Source: Alphaproteobacteria bacterium (lineage in GTDB: Bacteria; Pseudomonadota; Alphaproteobacteria; UBA8366; Aestuariispiraceae). From it: a DNA stretch of 40,894 bases. A program made the position numbers and the translations under genes. The stretch's first letter is position 1. The number at the start of each line of letters is the position of its first letter. The stretch is from NCBI GenBank assembly GCA_006844765.1, contig SPJV01000127.1:1-40894 (forward strand). Reading direction: 5' to 3'. Of the stretch, positions 1-8,041 are shown piece by piece. Under the pieces are notes generated by a model. That model was not told the DNA's origin. It ran no database searches and worked only from the letters and a program-made list of their open reading frames with translations.

Positions 1-574
1 CATTCGGCGGGTAGAAGCGGTGGCGAACCTTGCCCTGGCTATAGGCAACCAATTCAAAGCCAGCCTCAAGCGGGTGACCGCCATCCAGCATTGCCGCTGC
101 TTTGTCGCCCGGCAGGTTCGGGTTGGCGAGACCGTGGCAACCCATGCAGTTGGAAGCGATGTCGAACAGCATGGAAGAATTAATCATCCCCTTCGCCTTG
201 GCATCGGCCAGTGCGTTCGGGTTTTTCTTATCGTTGTGGATGTCGAGCCAATCTTTTGCCGGACCGTGACAACTTTCACAGGAAGGTCCTGCCTTCGCCT
301 TGCCGCCAATGAAGGTGTAATGGCAGTTGGCGCAGGTCTCGGACTTTTTCATCCGCTTCTCGCCGATCGATTTTACGATAGCCTTTGCGGTCTTGGCTTT
401 GTGGACTTTTTTGTAGGAGGAGAAATGCGGTGTGCCTTCCCATACTTCATGTTCGGCGGTGTGGCATTTCTTACAGGCGTCAGGGCCGAGCATATCGACC
501 GGATCCGCCAAAGCGACTGTCGTTAGGCCAACGAACGCTGCCGCAGCCAGTCCAATGCGAAGGAGAATTTTCAT
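1..574 (-). CDS. Tetraheme c554-like periplasmic cytochrome c (3' end outside window)
   Basis: The reading frame starts at an ATG whose complement lies at 572-574 and stays open to the left edge, so 191 residues are visible and the C-terminus is missing. A Sec signal peptide (about residues 1-23, ending ALA before DP) is followed by four CXXCH heme-binding motifs at C34, C81, C99 and C143. The spacing resembles cytochrome c554-type tetraheme proteins. By family knowledge it would carry electrons in the periplasm. It lies 204 bp downstream of the beta-barrel gene on the same strand and may be the last carrier of the redox gene set transcribed from about 10450. An AGGGA stretch lies upstream of the start, somewhat far from it. 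The partner and any catalytic activity cannot be read from the sequence. Confidence 0.88.
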   Translation of the reverse strand, partial: MKILLRIGLAAAAFVGLTTVALADPVDMLGPDACKKCHTAEHEVWEGTPHFSSYKKVHKAKTAKAIVKSIGEKRMKKSETCANCHYTFIGGKAKAGPSCESCHGPAKDWLDIHNDKKNPNALADAKAKGMINSSMLFDIASNCMGCHGLANPNLPGDKAAAMLDGGHPLEAGFELVAYSQGKVRHRFYPPN

Positions 575-778
575 ATTTTTCGGTCCCTGTATCCCAATTG
601 GCCCCGTTCCGTCACCGGTCGTCTCAATATGACCAAGTGAACTCCCTTTACGGACACATCCCCGCATCCGTTGCGCAAGTCTAACGGAGGTCCTGCAATC
701 GTTCAAGGGAGCGACTGATTAAGAGCCTGTTACGATGCACTTTTTTTCAAGGGCCATATCGGGGAAGGGGCCCCGAGA
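575..778. other. Intergenic region with a GC hairpin
   Basis: This is the gap between the barrel gene and the tetraheme cytochrome gene. A perfect 6-bp inverted repeat (TCGGGG / CCCCGA, 759-764 and 771-776, 6-nt loop) lies just past the barrel stop codon. On the minus transcript it is not followed by a T run, so it may be an mRNA-stabilising or attenuating hairpin rather than a clear terminator. No gene is supported in this gap. Confidence 0.35.
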
Positions 779-2317
779 CTAGAACTTGTAGCGCATCTCC
801 AGACGGGCGCCGCGGACATCTTCATTATTTGTCCGGATGCCATAGATTGCGTCAGCCCGAAGGATCCAGGTCGGGGCGATAGGCAATTGGTATCGGAGAC
901 CAACTGCATATTCATCATCCCGCGCCTTACGACCGAGGTCGAAGCCACCAATTACCTGGTTGGTTGCCACTTCCGCTACAATCTGTTGGTCCAGATTGAA
1001 GAGGTATTGGATACCAATCGCGCCGCCAAAGGTGTCATTGGCGCTGTCATCCAGTTTCGGGAAGCCCTGAAGTCCACCGGATTCAAAGGTAATACCTGTG
1101 TTTTTCAACAAGCCCGTCGCATCAATCAACGGAGCCGGTTTATCAATCCCGACGAAGAAGTTCGCATAGGGGATTAACGTGGATGGCTTGTGGGTGATGA
1201 AGGAGTTCTCGACCAACAGCGCGAAACCATCGACCGTTTGCTCTTGATTATTTGCTCTATCCTGTCCGAATGACCAAACGCCACGAACGCTGTTGGACAG
1301 CCAAGATCCATAGCGAGAGCTGTAAGCGAGGGTAAGGCTGTTGAAGCTCTGGTCATCGAAGTCGTCATGTCCTTCGATGCGACCAATGCCGAATTCGTAA
1401 TAGCCTTCCGTCGCTTCAACAAAGCCGGCCATACCGTAAACATCGAGGTCATGTTCCTCACGAACGCCTTCGGCATCCAGGATGTTCGGGTTCTCAACAT
1501 TGTCGAGGCCAAAGAAGAAGGTGAAGTCCATGTTGGAGATGGTCAGCATCGGGCTGTTCTTCGCCACAATACTGGTGGCACCACCGATGATAACTTCATC
1601 AACCCAAATACCGTTCTGAAAGAAAAACGGTGTCAGACCAAAAGCGATGGGCAGATCGAAATCCTGCTCTTCATTGGTCAGGCCGGTCATGATGGCCCCA
1701 ACATCACCTTCGAAGAACAAGGTTTCAAGATTGCCGTTAATTGCTTCATCAAAGCCATCTTCGTCATCGCCGAAGAATTCGTAACGGGTAACATCGGCCT
1801 GTTCCAGTGGCTGAACAAACGCATGAATCCGTTCTGTCGCCGTGATGCCCAGATCGATGTCCAGGTTCAAGGTTGTTGCAATATGGCCTCGTTCGTCATT
1901 GCCATTGTCGTTGTATTCCAGTGCCGTTTTCCAATCCCCGAAGATCGAAAGGCGCGGATAGACAAGGTTCTTTTCGCCGACGATGTCGATCCCTTCTTCA
2001 AAAGGACCACCGGTGTAAATCTTACGGCCAAGTTCCAGCAATGGCCGAGGCGTCGGTGCCGGCTTCTTGTTGCCATAAATTTCGAACTGAGCGTCCGGCG
2101 AATAGGGTTTTTCTTCATAGGAAGGATCGGGTCCGAACACATCGTTTGTATGGTCGACGCGCGTGGCCCCTTCCGGGATGACAGGTTCAGAGGACGGATG
2201 GTCATCCGCCGCAAATACCGGTGATACAGCTGGCAGAGCGAGGGCCATAGCGGCCAGCGCAAAGGTTGCGCCCCGTACCAGTTGAATTGCCGAACCACGA
2301 AGCAGATCAAGCTTCAT
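779..2317 (-). CDS. Putative outer-membrane beta-barrel protein of the cytochrome cluster
   Basis: A 512-residue protein if it starts at the ATG ending at 2317, which follows a GGGGTAGG ribosome-binding stretch and gives a good signal peptide (hydrophobic core, cleavage near VFA-ADD). Longer starts at 2335 and 2377 are possible but put extra polar residues before the signal. After an acidic, proline-rich N-terminal segment (about residues 40-95), the rest alternates polar and hydrophobic residues, with frequent Gly, Asp and aromatic residues, and ends in Arg-Tyr-Lys-Phe. A terminal Phe is a hallmark of outer-membrane barrels. There are no cysteines and no heme motif. It follows the pentaheme gene by about 65 bp, so the two are probably cotranscribed. 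By analogy with porin-cytochrome complexes it could be the outer-membrane pore of an electron conduit, but no similarity to MtrB was evident. It could instead be an unrelated porin. Confidence 0.72.
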   Translation of the reverse strand: MKLDLLRGSAIQLVRGATFALAAMALALPAVSPVFAADDHPSSEPVIPEGATRVDHTNDVFGPDPSYEEKPYSPDAQFEIYGNKKPAPTPRPLLELGRKIYTGGPFEEGIDIVGEKNLVYPRLSIFGDWKTALEYNDNGNDERGHIATTLNLDIDLGITATERIHAFVQPLEQADVTRYEFFGDDEDGFDEAINGNLETLFFEGDVGAIMTGLTNEEQDFDLPIAFGLTPFFFQNGIWVDEVIIGGATSIVAKNSPMLTISNMDFTFFFGLDNVENPNILDAEGVREEHDLDVYGMAGFVEATEGYYEFGIGRIEGHDDFDDQSFNSLTLAYSSRYGSWLSNSVRGVWSFGQDRANNQEQTVDGFALLVENSFITHKPSTLIPYANFFVGIDKPAPLIDATGLLKNTGITFESGGLQGFPKLDDSANDTFGGAIGIQYLFNLDQQIVAEVATNQVIGGFDLGRKARDDEYAVGLRYQLPIAPTWILRADAIYGIRTNNEDVRGARLEMRYKF

Positions 2318-2381
2318 AAAACCTACCCCTGTCATGCCCGAATTCCTATTCAAATCCCCATTCACCGCGCCGCTCATTCGC

Positions 2382-4736
2382 TTACCCTTTCACATCGAAT
2401 TCGACGGAATAGGGGTGGATATCCAGCATCCATTCATTCATGGATTGCTCCATATCCTTCGTCGCACCAACGAACCGCATGAAGTAGATCGGTTCAGCAC
2501 GGCTCCGCATGCGGACTGCAAGACGGTATTTACCGGGCTTGGTGAGCAATTCACCCGGTACCGAATATTCCGCATCCTTTGAGCCGAGCGGCGGGATCGA
2601 ACGACCTTCCATGCGTACCAAAGGCGCATGGTTGAGAACCGTCGTCGGTACGTTGGATGGGCGAAGCAGGGGACGTTGGTCAACATCAAAGTTCACCGGC
2701 AGATACATTTCCCGATCTGTACCTTTGATATTGGTCGTCAGGAACTTGGTCTGAAGGTTGAACACCTGATCATCGAATTCGATGTCGCCCGACGCCACTT
2801 CAAGAGAGTGGATATCGGCAAAATCGCCATTCTTATCGACGTAACCTGATTCCCAGACCCGTTCGCCATCCGGATCGATCAACGCGACGTTCAGCCAAAT
2901 TTCCGGCTGGGCGCCCAACGAGCCAGAAGGCAGGTTGTGGCCATCATCGATATTCACGATCGTATATTTGAAGTCGAGGTCTTCACCAATTTTCCGATCA
3001 CCGTCGAAGAATGGTCCTTCTATTCGGCTGCCATTCTCCATGACCTGCCGGCGAAGTTCCCGCTTGTCTTCCAGTTTGCCGATGTTTTCATCGACAACCA
3101 ACCGCGCGTCTTCGCGATCACCCGGATCGGCCCAGACATAGGGGAAGTCTACATTGAAGGGTTTCTTCAGTGCCAGTAGAGCTTCTTCCAGTGCCTTATT
3201 GGCGGCCGGCATTGTCGCCCGAAGCGCATCCGCTGCTGATGCAACAGCCGCGACAGCTTCGTCGGTCCGGTCTTCCTGGAAGGCCGTTTCGAGTGCTGTT
3301 GTCAGGCCTTCATAGGCATCATCGAAACCGTCCATTGCAGCAGTGTTTTCGGAGAGGTTTTCGATCATACCCCGGACATTGTCGATCTGGCCGGACATAT
3401 CGGCACCGGCGTCATCAGCGGCTTCTTCGAAATAATCGAGGGCAGCCAATGCTTCTTCGATGGCGTCGTCTACAGCATCGGGATCAAGAATACCGTCCGC
3501 CGGTTCCAGACGCTCCATCAAGCGGGTTTGTGCTTGTTCCGTCTCAAATCCGCGGACGCCACGGCTGACGGCACGTTCGACTGTTGCAAGACCGTAAGCG
3601 GTTTCTTGTCCACCACCGAGAGGTTCTAGTGCGACATGGAGTTCATCCATGGCGGCGGCCAGATCTTCAACGCGTTCTTCAAACTCGTCTGTTCCCCACT
3701 CGGCCCGATAGTCGAACTTCAGCCAGCTTTCGATATCCCAGGTCGATGCCGCTGGGTTATGCGGGAAGATGCCTGGGTGTGCGATTGGATAGCCTGGACC
3801 ATAGAAGGAGTGGTTTGAATGACGGCGACCCGGGTTGATTTCTACGCCGTTCACCACCGCAGACGGTCCGGTTGCGTAGCCTGCGGCAACGCCCGGAACC
3901 TGACCCATGTGGCAATCCTGACAGGTGACGCCCTTACGGAAAGCCGGAGAGTCGCGATATTGATCCCACACAACTTCGAGCTTAATGCCGAGGTTCACAG
4001 CGACCTGGTGGCAGGAAACACAGAATTCAGATTTCGAAATCTGTGAAAACTGAACGACGTTGTTGTGGACAGGTGTCCCGCGTTCGGTTTCATCTACCGC
4101 AATCTTCAGATCGTCTTTCTGTTCCAGAACATCTGGGAAGGCTGATTCGCGCAATGCACCTGCAACCGGGGTGTGAATGGTGCCGGGAACCACATTCCGC
4201 TCGCCATTTACCTTACCGTATTCTTCGGCAACGCGGTGGCAGGTAATGCAGGTGATCCCTTCACGTGAAATTTGGCTGCGTTCCCACAGTGCCCAGTAGC
4301 GTTTTTCCCCTAACTGCGTTCCGATCTGCTGGTGACACCGAACACAGAAGGTACCGATTGTTCCCTGAGTAAGCGTGGTAATCGCCTGCTCGAATTTGTG
4401 GAACATCGGGGAAATAGAGGCATAGGCGTGGTTGGAGGAAGCCCACTCATCGTAGATTTGTTGGTGGCAGGGCGCGCATTCGCTTGCACTTGGATAGGCG
4501 CTCTCTAAATAGACGGCGGCATGCGGGTCGTCCAAATCTGTTGCGACCGACAGTTTTGGCGTTGCTGTCGCAGCCGCGCCTTGATCGTCCGTCGTTGCCG
4601 CGGCGCCCTGATCTTCCGCCAATGCTGGCGTGGCGAATGCCATCGCTGCGCAAGTAATTGCGCAGGCGATGAGTGTCCGCCACGAACTATTTCGGCGTTC
4701 GTCAAGGGGTATCAAGCGGTTAGCAAGGGTAGTCAT
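2382..4736 (-). CDS. Secreted pentaheme c-type cytochrome, c554-like
   Basis: A 784-residue protein with a signal peptide (residues 1-40, ending ALA before ED). It has five CXXCH motifs at C87, C131, C163, C239 and C272, all in the N-terminal third. Residues 350-520 are acidic, alanine-rich, predicted helical and free of hemes. From about 580 there is a beta-rich domain that includes a GHNLPSG motif at 599-605, similar to the GHxxPTG-type motif of several large multiheme cytochromes. The start has a GGGAGAAG ribosome-binding site. The protein should be a periplasmic or surface electron carrier, possibly an oxidoreductase; related cytochromes include c554 and hydroxylamine-oxidoreductase-like proteins. 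No catalytic tyrosine or other active-site mark could be assigned. It is 267 bp downstream of the decaheme gene and just upstream of the barrel gene, so it may have its own promoter. Confidence 0.88.
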   Translation of the reverse strand: MTTLANRLIPLDERRNSSWRTLIACAITCAAMAFATPALAEDQGAAATTDDQGAAATATPKLSVATDLDDPHAAVYLESAYPSASECAPCHQQIYDEWASSNHAYASISPMFHKFEQAITTLTQGTIGTFCVRCHQQIGTQLGEKRYWALWERSQISREGITCITCHRVAEEYGKVNGERNVVPGTIHTPVAGALRESAFPDVLEQKDDLKIAVDETERGTPVHNNVVQFSQISKSEFCVSCHQVAVNLGIKLEVVWDQYRDSPAFRKGVTCQDCHMGQVPGVAAGYATGPSAVVNGVEINPGRRHSNHSFYGPGYPIAHPGIFPHNPAASTWDIESWLKFDYRAEWGTDEFEERVEDLAAAMDELHVALEPLGGGQETAYGLATVERAVSRGVRGFETEQAQTRLMERLEPADGILDPDAVDDAIEEALAALDYFEEAADDAGADMSGQIDNVRGMIENLSENTAAMDGFDDAYEGLTTALETAFQEDRTDEAVAAVASAADALRATMPAANKALEEALLALKKPFNVDFPYVWADPGDREDARLVVDENIGKLEDKRELRRQVMENGSRIEGPFFDGDRKIGEDLDFKYTIVNIDDGHNLPSGSLGAQPEIWLNVALIDPDGERVWESGYVDKNGDFADIHSLEVASGDIEFDDQVFNLQTKFLTTNIKGTDREMYLPVNFDVDQRPLLRPSNVPTTVLNHAPLVRMEGRSIPPLGSKDAEYSVPGELLTKPGKYRLAVRMRSRAEPIYFMRFVGATKDMEQSMNEWMLDIHPYSVEFDVKG

Positions 4737-5004
4737 TTTCTACTTCTCCCAAACCAATAACCTTGGCGCCGCATCGCGCTGCCAACCCCGTTGGCTTCGC
4801 GGCGTCAGGTGTCGCCCCTTTAAAGCACCGTCCAGGCTCCCCTAGCCATAGGTGCAAATCCCGTCGTGAGAACTAAAACGGCTAACAAGCCAATTTCAGA
4901 AGCTCTCCTCTCACAATCGATTCAACATGTCCTAAACATATTTTCAAGCGTAAATAGGATGAAATTTAAATTTTCACACTACAACTTCGTCTAATTACCC
5001 ATTG
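4737..5004 (-). promoter_or_regulatory. Leader/promoter region with an imperfect hairpin upstream of the pentaheme gene
   Basis: This 268-bp non-coding gap separates the decaheme and pentaheme genes, both on the minus strand. The part near 4930-4990 is AT-rich and is a plausible promoter region. Positions 4767-4804 form a nested inverted repeat: CGCCGC (4767-4772) pairs with GCGGCG (4799-4804), and GCCAAC (4781-4786) pairs with GTTGGC (4790-4795) around a 3-nt loop. It lies 31-68 nt before the pentaheme start and is not followed by a T run. A transcript-leader hairpin or a protein-binding site is more likely than a terminator. No exact -10/-35 boxes are claimed. Confidence 0.4.
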
Positions 5005-7188
5005 TTATTTCATGGAAATCTTTTCTTTAGAAGTACCGGCAATACTTTCATCTGTGTGGAAGTTGTGGCAGTCGGTGCACGCCGTTGCGACTTTTTGCGA
5101 ATGGTGACATTGCGCACAGGTTTCGCTTTTGATTGGTGCGAAGTTACTGTCGAAATCCGCAGGATTCCAGTCGCTATAGCTATCCGAATATTTCGCTTCT
5201 TTGTTTATTTCATGACAGTTCGCGCAGCCTTCATCACCCACAAGTGTGAAATGGCGGGCATGGAAAAAATCTGTGCTATGCGAATCGTCTGCGGTGGTTC
5301 TGTGAGACTTCCAGTTCACCTCAGACGGGTCATCATTGATTTGGTCGACACTGTGGCAGGCGATACAGCCCCCAGGCCCGTTCGGGGCCGCGAGAATGCC
5401 GGTTAAGGCTTCCATCGATTCGTGGTTCTGGGCGGTTGATGTCGCGATCGTCAGCCAGATCTTCATGATTGGGTCGTTGTGGCCATGGAGTTTGTACCGA
5501 ACCGTGTAGTCTTCGATATACCAGCCACCGTTACTTGCCCAATCGACGGCATCGACCATATCGTCTGGTCCTTCGAAGTCGTCTGGCATTTCATCGGGCA
5601 TCTCTGGAGCGTCGTCACCGGAGATGGCTTCCATTTCCTCAAACAGGTTCGGGAACCAACGGGTTTGTGTTTCCTGGAGAAGCGACAGGGGGAGGGCAGC
5701 TAATATATTCTGGCGCTGTGCGTCCGAGAGCGTTGTACCCGCAGTATCTTCCAACCGGTCTATCAGGAAGTCTTTCCCTTCGCTGAGAGCACCGTGAATG
5801 AATCTCTTAACCCCTTTAGCAACAGTTTCAGCGGCTGCCAGTTCTTCTTCACTCGCTTCCGAGAAATCGAACATATCGACGCCTTCGTCCTGAATGAAGG
5901 TCCAGGCTTCCATGAACTCCTCGTCGCTGGAAAGCAGGACCATCATCGCTTCAGGCAGTTCTTCCGCTTCTGCATTGATGGGCCATTCGCCCCCTTGCCA
6001 ACCACGATCTAGCAGCTCTTCGTCCTCATGGTCTTCGAGGGTAGAGGGATCAATGCCCGGAAGGTCAATGAGATCAAATGGCTTGTCCGCTACATAAGGT
6101 CCGTGACAGGCGCCACAATTTTGCTCGAAGCCGCCAATGACCATAAATTTGCCTTGTCCATCAGGCTCATGACACCCACGGCAACTCGAAGGAGATTTGT
6201 CGGCGTTGTTCGGATCTTGGAAATATTTGTCAAAATGCGTGACGTGATTGAAGTGAATGCGCGTCCGGCGCTTATAGGGATATTCCCCAAATGGGTGACC
6301 GTCTTCGAACTTCACATTGATCTTCTGGTGGCAGTTCCGGCACTGGCTGTCATGGGTTGTTGTGAGAGGAACCGGTTCCTCCCGATGTTCTTTGTGGCAG
6401 CTTTGGCATTGATGTGTGTCGAGTGAGGCGCCGGGATGGGCAACTGGATCAGCATGTTGTGCGGTTTCCAAGTGACACCCGATGCAGGCTTCGTTCTGGA
6501 CTTGAACAAAGGGCTCCCGGTGGCAGGCTTCGCACTTGTCGCCAAAGAAGCCATGCGCACCGGAATGCGGTCCCGATTTCCATAGCCGATCAGCACTGGC
6601 GAGTAGGGGGCGAAGTTCACCAGACAGGATTTCCTGTTTGTCGATGTCACCCTTGTTCAGGAAACTGCTAATTGGTGCGACCAATGCGACCGCCAGTACA
6701 GTAAGGAAGGCGCACCACGCCCAGCCACGAATTGAGAGGCCAACGGATGTAAGTTTGACATCGGAGCGTTCTTTGAGTTTCTCCAGATCATCGCCCAGAG
6801 GTCGCACGAGTTCCAGGGTGAACGCGATATCACAGGCCTGAATTTTCGTTTTTTCCGCGTCGTCATCAGCTTTTTCAGCAAGTTCCTCCAGGTTGAGGAT
6901 AATAAGATCGTAGGGACCAAGAGTGACCTTATCGCCTGCCTTCAAACTGGTGATGAGCTGCGGCTCGCCATTGACCATCGCATCGACATTCGGCCCGCAT
7001 TCCAGGACCGGTCCGTGTGCCTGAATAGCGATTTCAGCGTGATGCAGCTTAATACGAGGGTCCGGCATATGGACTTCGCATTCCGCGCCACGGCCGAATC
7101 GAAGAACTGACGCATCAATATGTTCGTCACGTTCGGCATAGCCGCCGCTGCGTGTTTTTCTAAGCTTATGTTTGATCAGTGTCTTCAT
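5005..7188 (-). CDS. FHA domain-transmembrane-decaheme cytochrome c fusion
   Basis: A 727-residue protein in three parts. Residues 25-100 resemble a forkhead-associated domain: GR at 32-33, an IKLHHAEI core at 46-53 and NG at 73-74; the usual phospho-threonine-contacting Ser of the SxxH motif is Lys47. Residues 154-176 form one transmembrane helix with positive charges on its N-terminal side, which places FHA in the cytoplasm. The remainder, in the periplasm, has ten CXXCH motifs at C219, C235, C261, C283, C336, C358, C608, C655, C691 and C704. Residues 375-560 are a heme-free acidic helical insert. The gene starts 10 bp after the cytochrome b gene stop, so it is in its operon. It probably takes electrons from the membrane subunit and passes them to soluble cytochromes. 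FHA would allow phosphoprotein docking, although the Ser-to-Lys change may alter binding. Confidence 0.87.
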   Translation of the reverse strand: MKTLIKHKLRKTRSGGYAERDEHIDASVLRFGRGAECEVHMPDPRIKLHHAEIAIQAHGPVLECGPNVDAMVNGEPQLITSLKAGDKVTLGPYDLIILNLEELAEKADDDAEKTKIQACDIAFTLELVRPLGDDLEKLKERSDVKLTSVGLSIRGWAWCAFLTVLAVALVAPISSFLNKGDIDKQEILSGELRPLLASADRLWKSGPHSGAHGFFGDKCEACHREPFVQVQNEACIGCHLETAQHADPVAHPGASLDTHQCQSCHKEHREEPVPLTTTHDSQCRNCHQKINVKFEDGHPFGEYPYKRRTRIHFNHVTHFDKYFQDPNNADKSPSSCRGCHEPDGQGKFMVIGGFEQNCGACHGPYVADKPFDLIDLPGIDPSTLEDHEDEELLDRGWQGGEWPINAEAEELPEAMMVLLSSDEEFMEAWTFIQDEGVDMFDFSEASEEELAAAETVAKGVKRFIHGALSEGKDFLIDRLEDTAGTTLSDAQRQNILAALPLSLLQETQTRWFPNLFEEMEAISGDDAPEMPDEMPDDFEGPDDMVDAVDWASNGGWYIEDYTVRYKLHGHNDPIMKIWLTIATSTAQNHESMEALTGILAAPNGPGGCIACHSVDQINDDPSEVNWKSHRTTADDSHSTDFFHARHFTLVGDEGCANCHEINKEAKYSDSYSDWNPADFDSNFAPIKSETCAQCHHSQKVATACTDCHNFHTDESIAGTSKEKISMK

Positions 7189-7198
7189 GGCGCGGGCC

Positions 7199-8041
7199 TC
7201 ACCAGTAAAAGAATACGGCGACGATGTGGGCGGGGATCGCCGCTAAAAGGCCAACGGCCAGCGGAATATGGAAGAACAGCCAGAATTTCAGTAAGGTTTG
7301 GACCTGCACAGTCCGGCGCGCGCGGCGCAGAAGATCTTCTTTGCGAACAAGCAAGGCGACGATCTGGCGGATAACCGGATTGGTCATCGCGAACTCACCC
7401 TCAAGATCATCCAGGTAAACGCGGGCGGCCCGTGTTGGACAATTGCGGAAGCTGCTTGAAAGTTTCTCTGAAAGGGACCCGCCAAGCTTTGTTTCGTTTT
7501 CGGATTTGGTTAGCTGTGCGGAAATATCGTCCGGCAATGTCACCGATGCGGCTCTTATCTGCTGATCAAATTCAGCAATTTGGCTCATCATCTCATCAAG
7601 CGTACTGGATCCGCGCACGGAAGCCATGAGCGACGGGTATCGGGAATAGTAATAAACACCGAAAATGCCGCTGATAATCGTCGCAACCATCAGTACGAAG
7701 GTCAGCGTATGAATATTCAGCCCAAGCTGAAATCCGGAGTGGAGGGTCGCGAGGACGAGCAATGACAGGCCGATATAAACATGGGCAGACAGCCATGCCT
7801 TCATCTTGATCGCACCAAGGGCGTATTGGCGCTTACGAACGCCAAACCAAGCGAGCCAGAAGCAAATGGCGGCGCATACCCCGCCGAGACCATATCCCAG
7901 CCAAGTGCCACCATTTGGTTCACCCAGGGGTTCGTGGAATGTGTAGAGCCCTGCCGCAACGATACACAGGCCAATAGCCCATTTTAGAAATTTCAGTTTT
8001 CTGTGAATGAGAAAACTCTCGTGCCCTCTATTGTCACTCAT
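7199..8041 (-). CDS. Di-heme cytochrome b-like membrane protein
   Basis: A 280-residue membrane protein with about five hydrophobic helices (near residues 18-35, 48-66, 84-103, 110-130 and 250-280). Two helices each carry a His pair 14 residues apart: H87 and H101, and H258 and H272. That spacing is the classical bis-histidine arrangement that binds two b-hemes across a membrane. A long soluble loop (about 135-248) separates the helices. The start codon overlaps the upstream stop codon by one base (TAATG), so translation is coupled to the Fe-S flavoprotein. The likely role is to move electrons between the cytosolic Fe-S protein or quinone and the periplasmic decaheme subunit. I recognise no named family; the b-heme assignment rests on the His spacing and the context. 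Confidence 0.78.
   Translation of the reverse strand: MSDNRGHESFLIHRKLKFLKWAIGLCIVAAGLYTFHEPLGEPNGGTWLGYGLGGVCAAICFWLAWFGVRKRQYALGAIKMKAWLSAHVYIGLSLLVLATLHSGFQLGLNIHTLTFVLMVATIISGIFGVYYYSRYPSLMASVRGSSTLDEMMSQIAEFDQQIRAASVTLPDDISAQLTKSENETKLGGSLSEKLSSSFRNCPTRAARVYLDDLEGEFAMTNPVIRQIVALLVRKEDLLRRARRTVQVQTLLKFWLFFHIPLAVGLLAAIPAHIVAVFFYW

Noticed and set aside
1367..2224. A 285-codon plus-strand open frame opposite the barrel gene
   Set aside because: It is antisense to a gene with a clear signal peptide and barrel pattern, with no domain or start signal of its own.
2382..4736. Hydroxylamine oxidoreductase or nitrite reductase
   Set aside because: Five motifs instead of eight or more, and no catalytic-heme signature such as CXXCK or the HAO cross-link tyrosine was seen.
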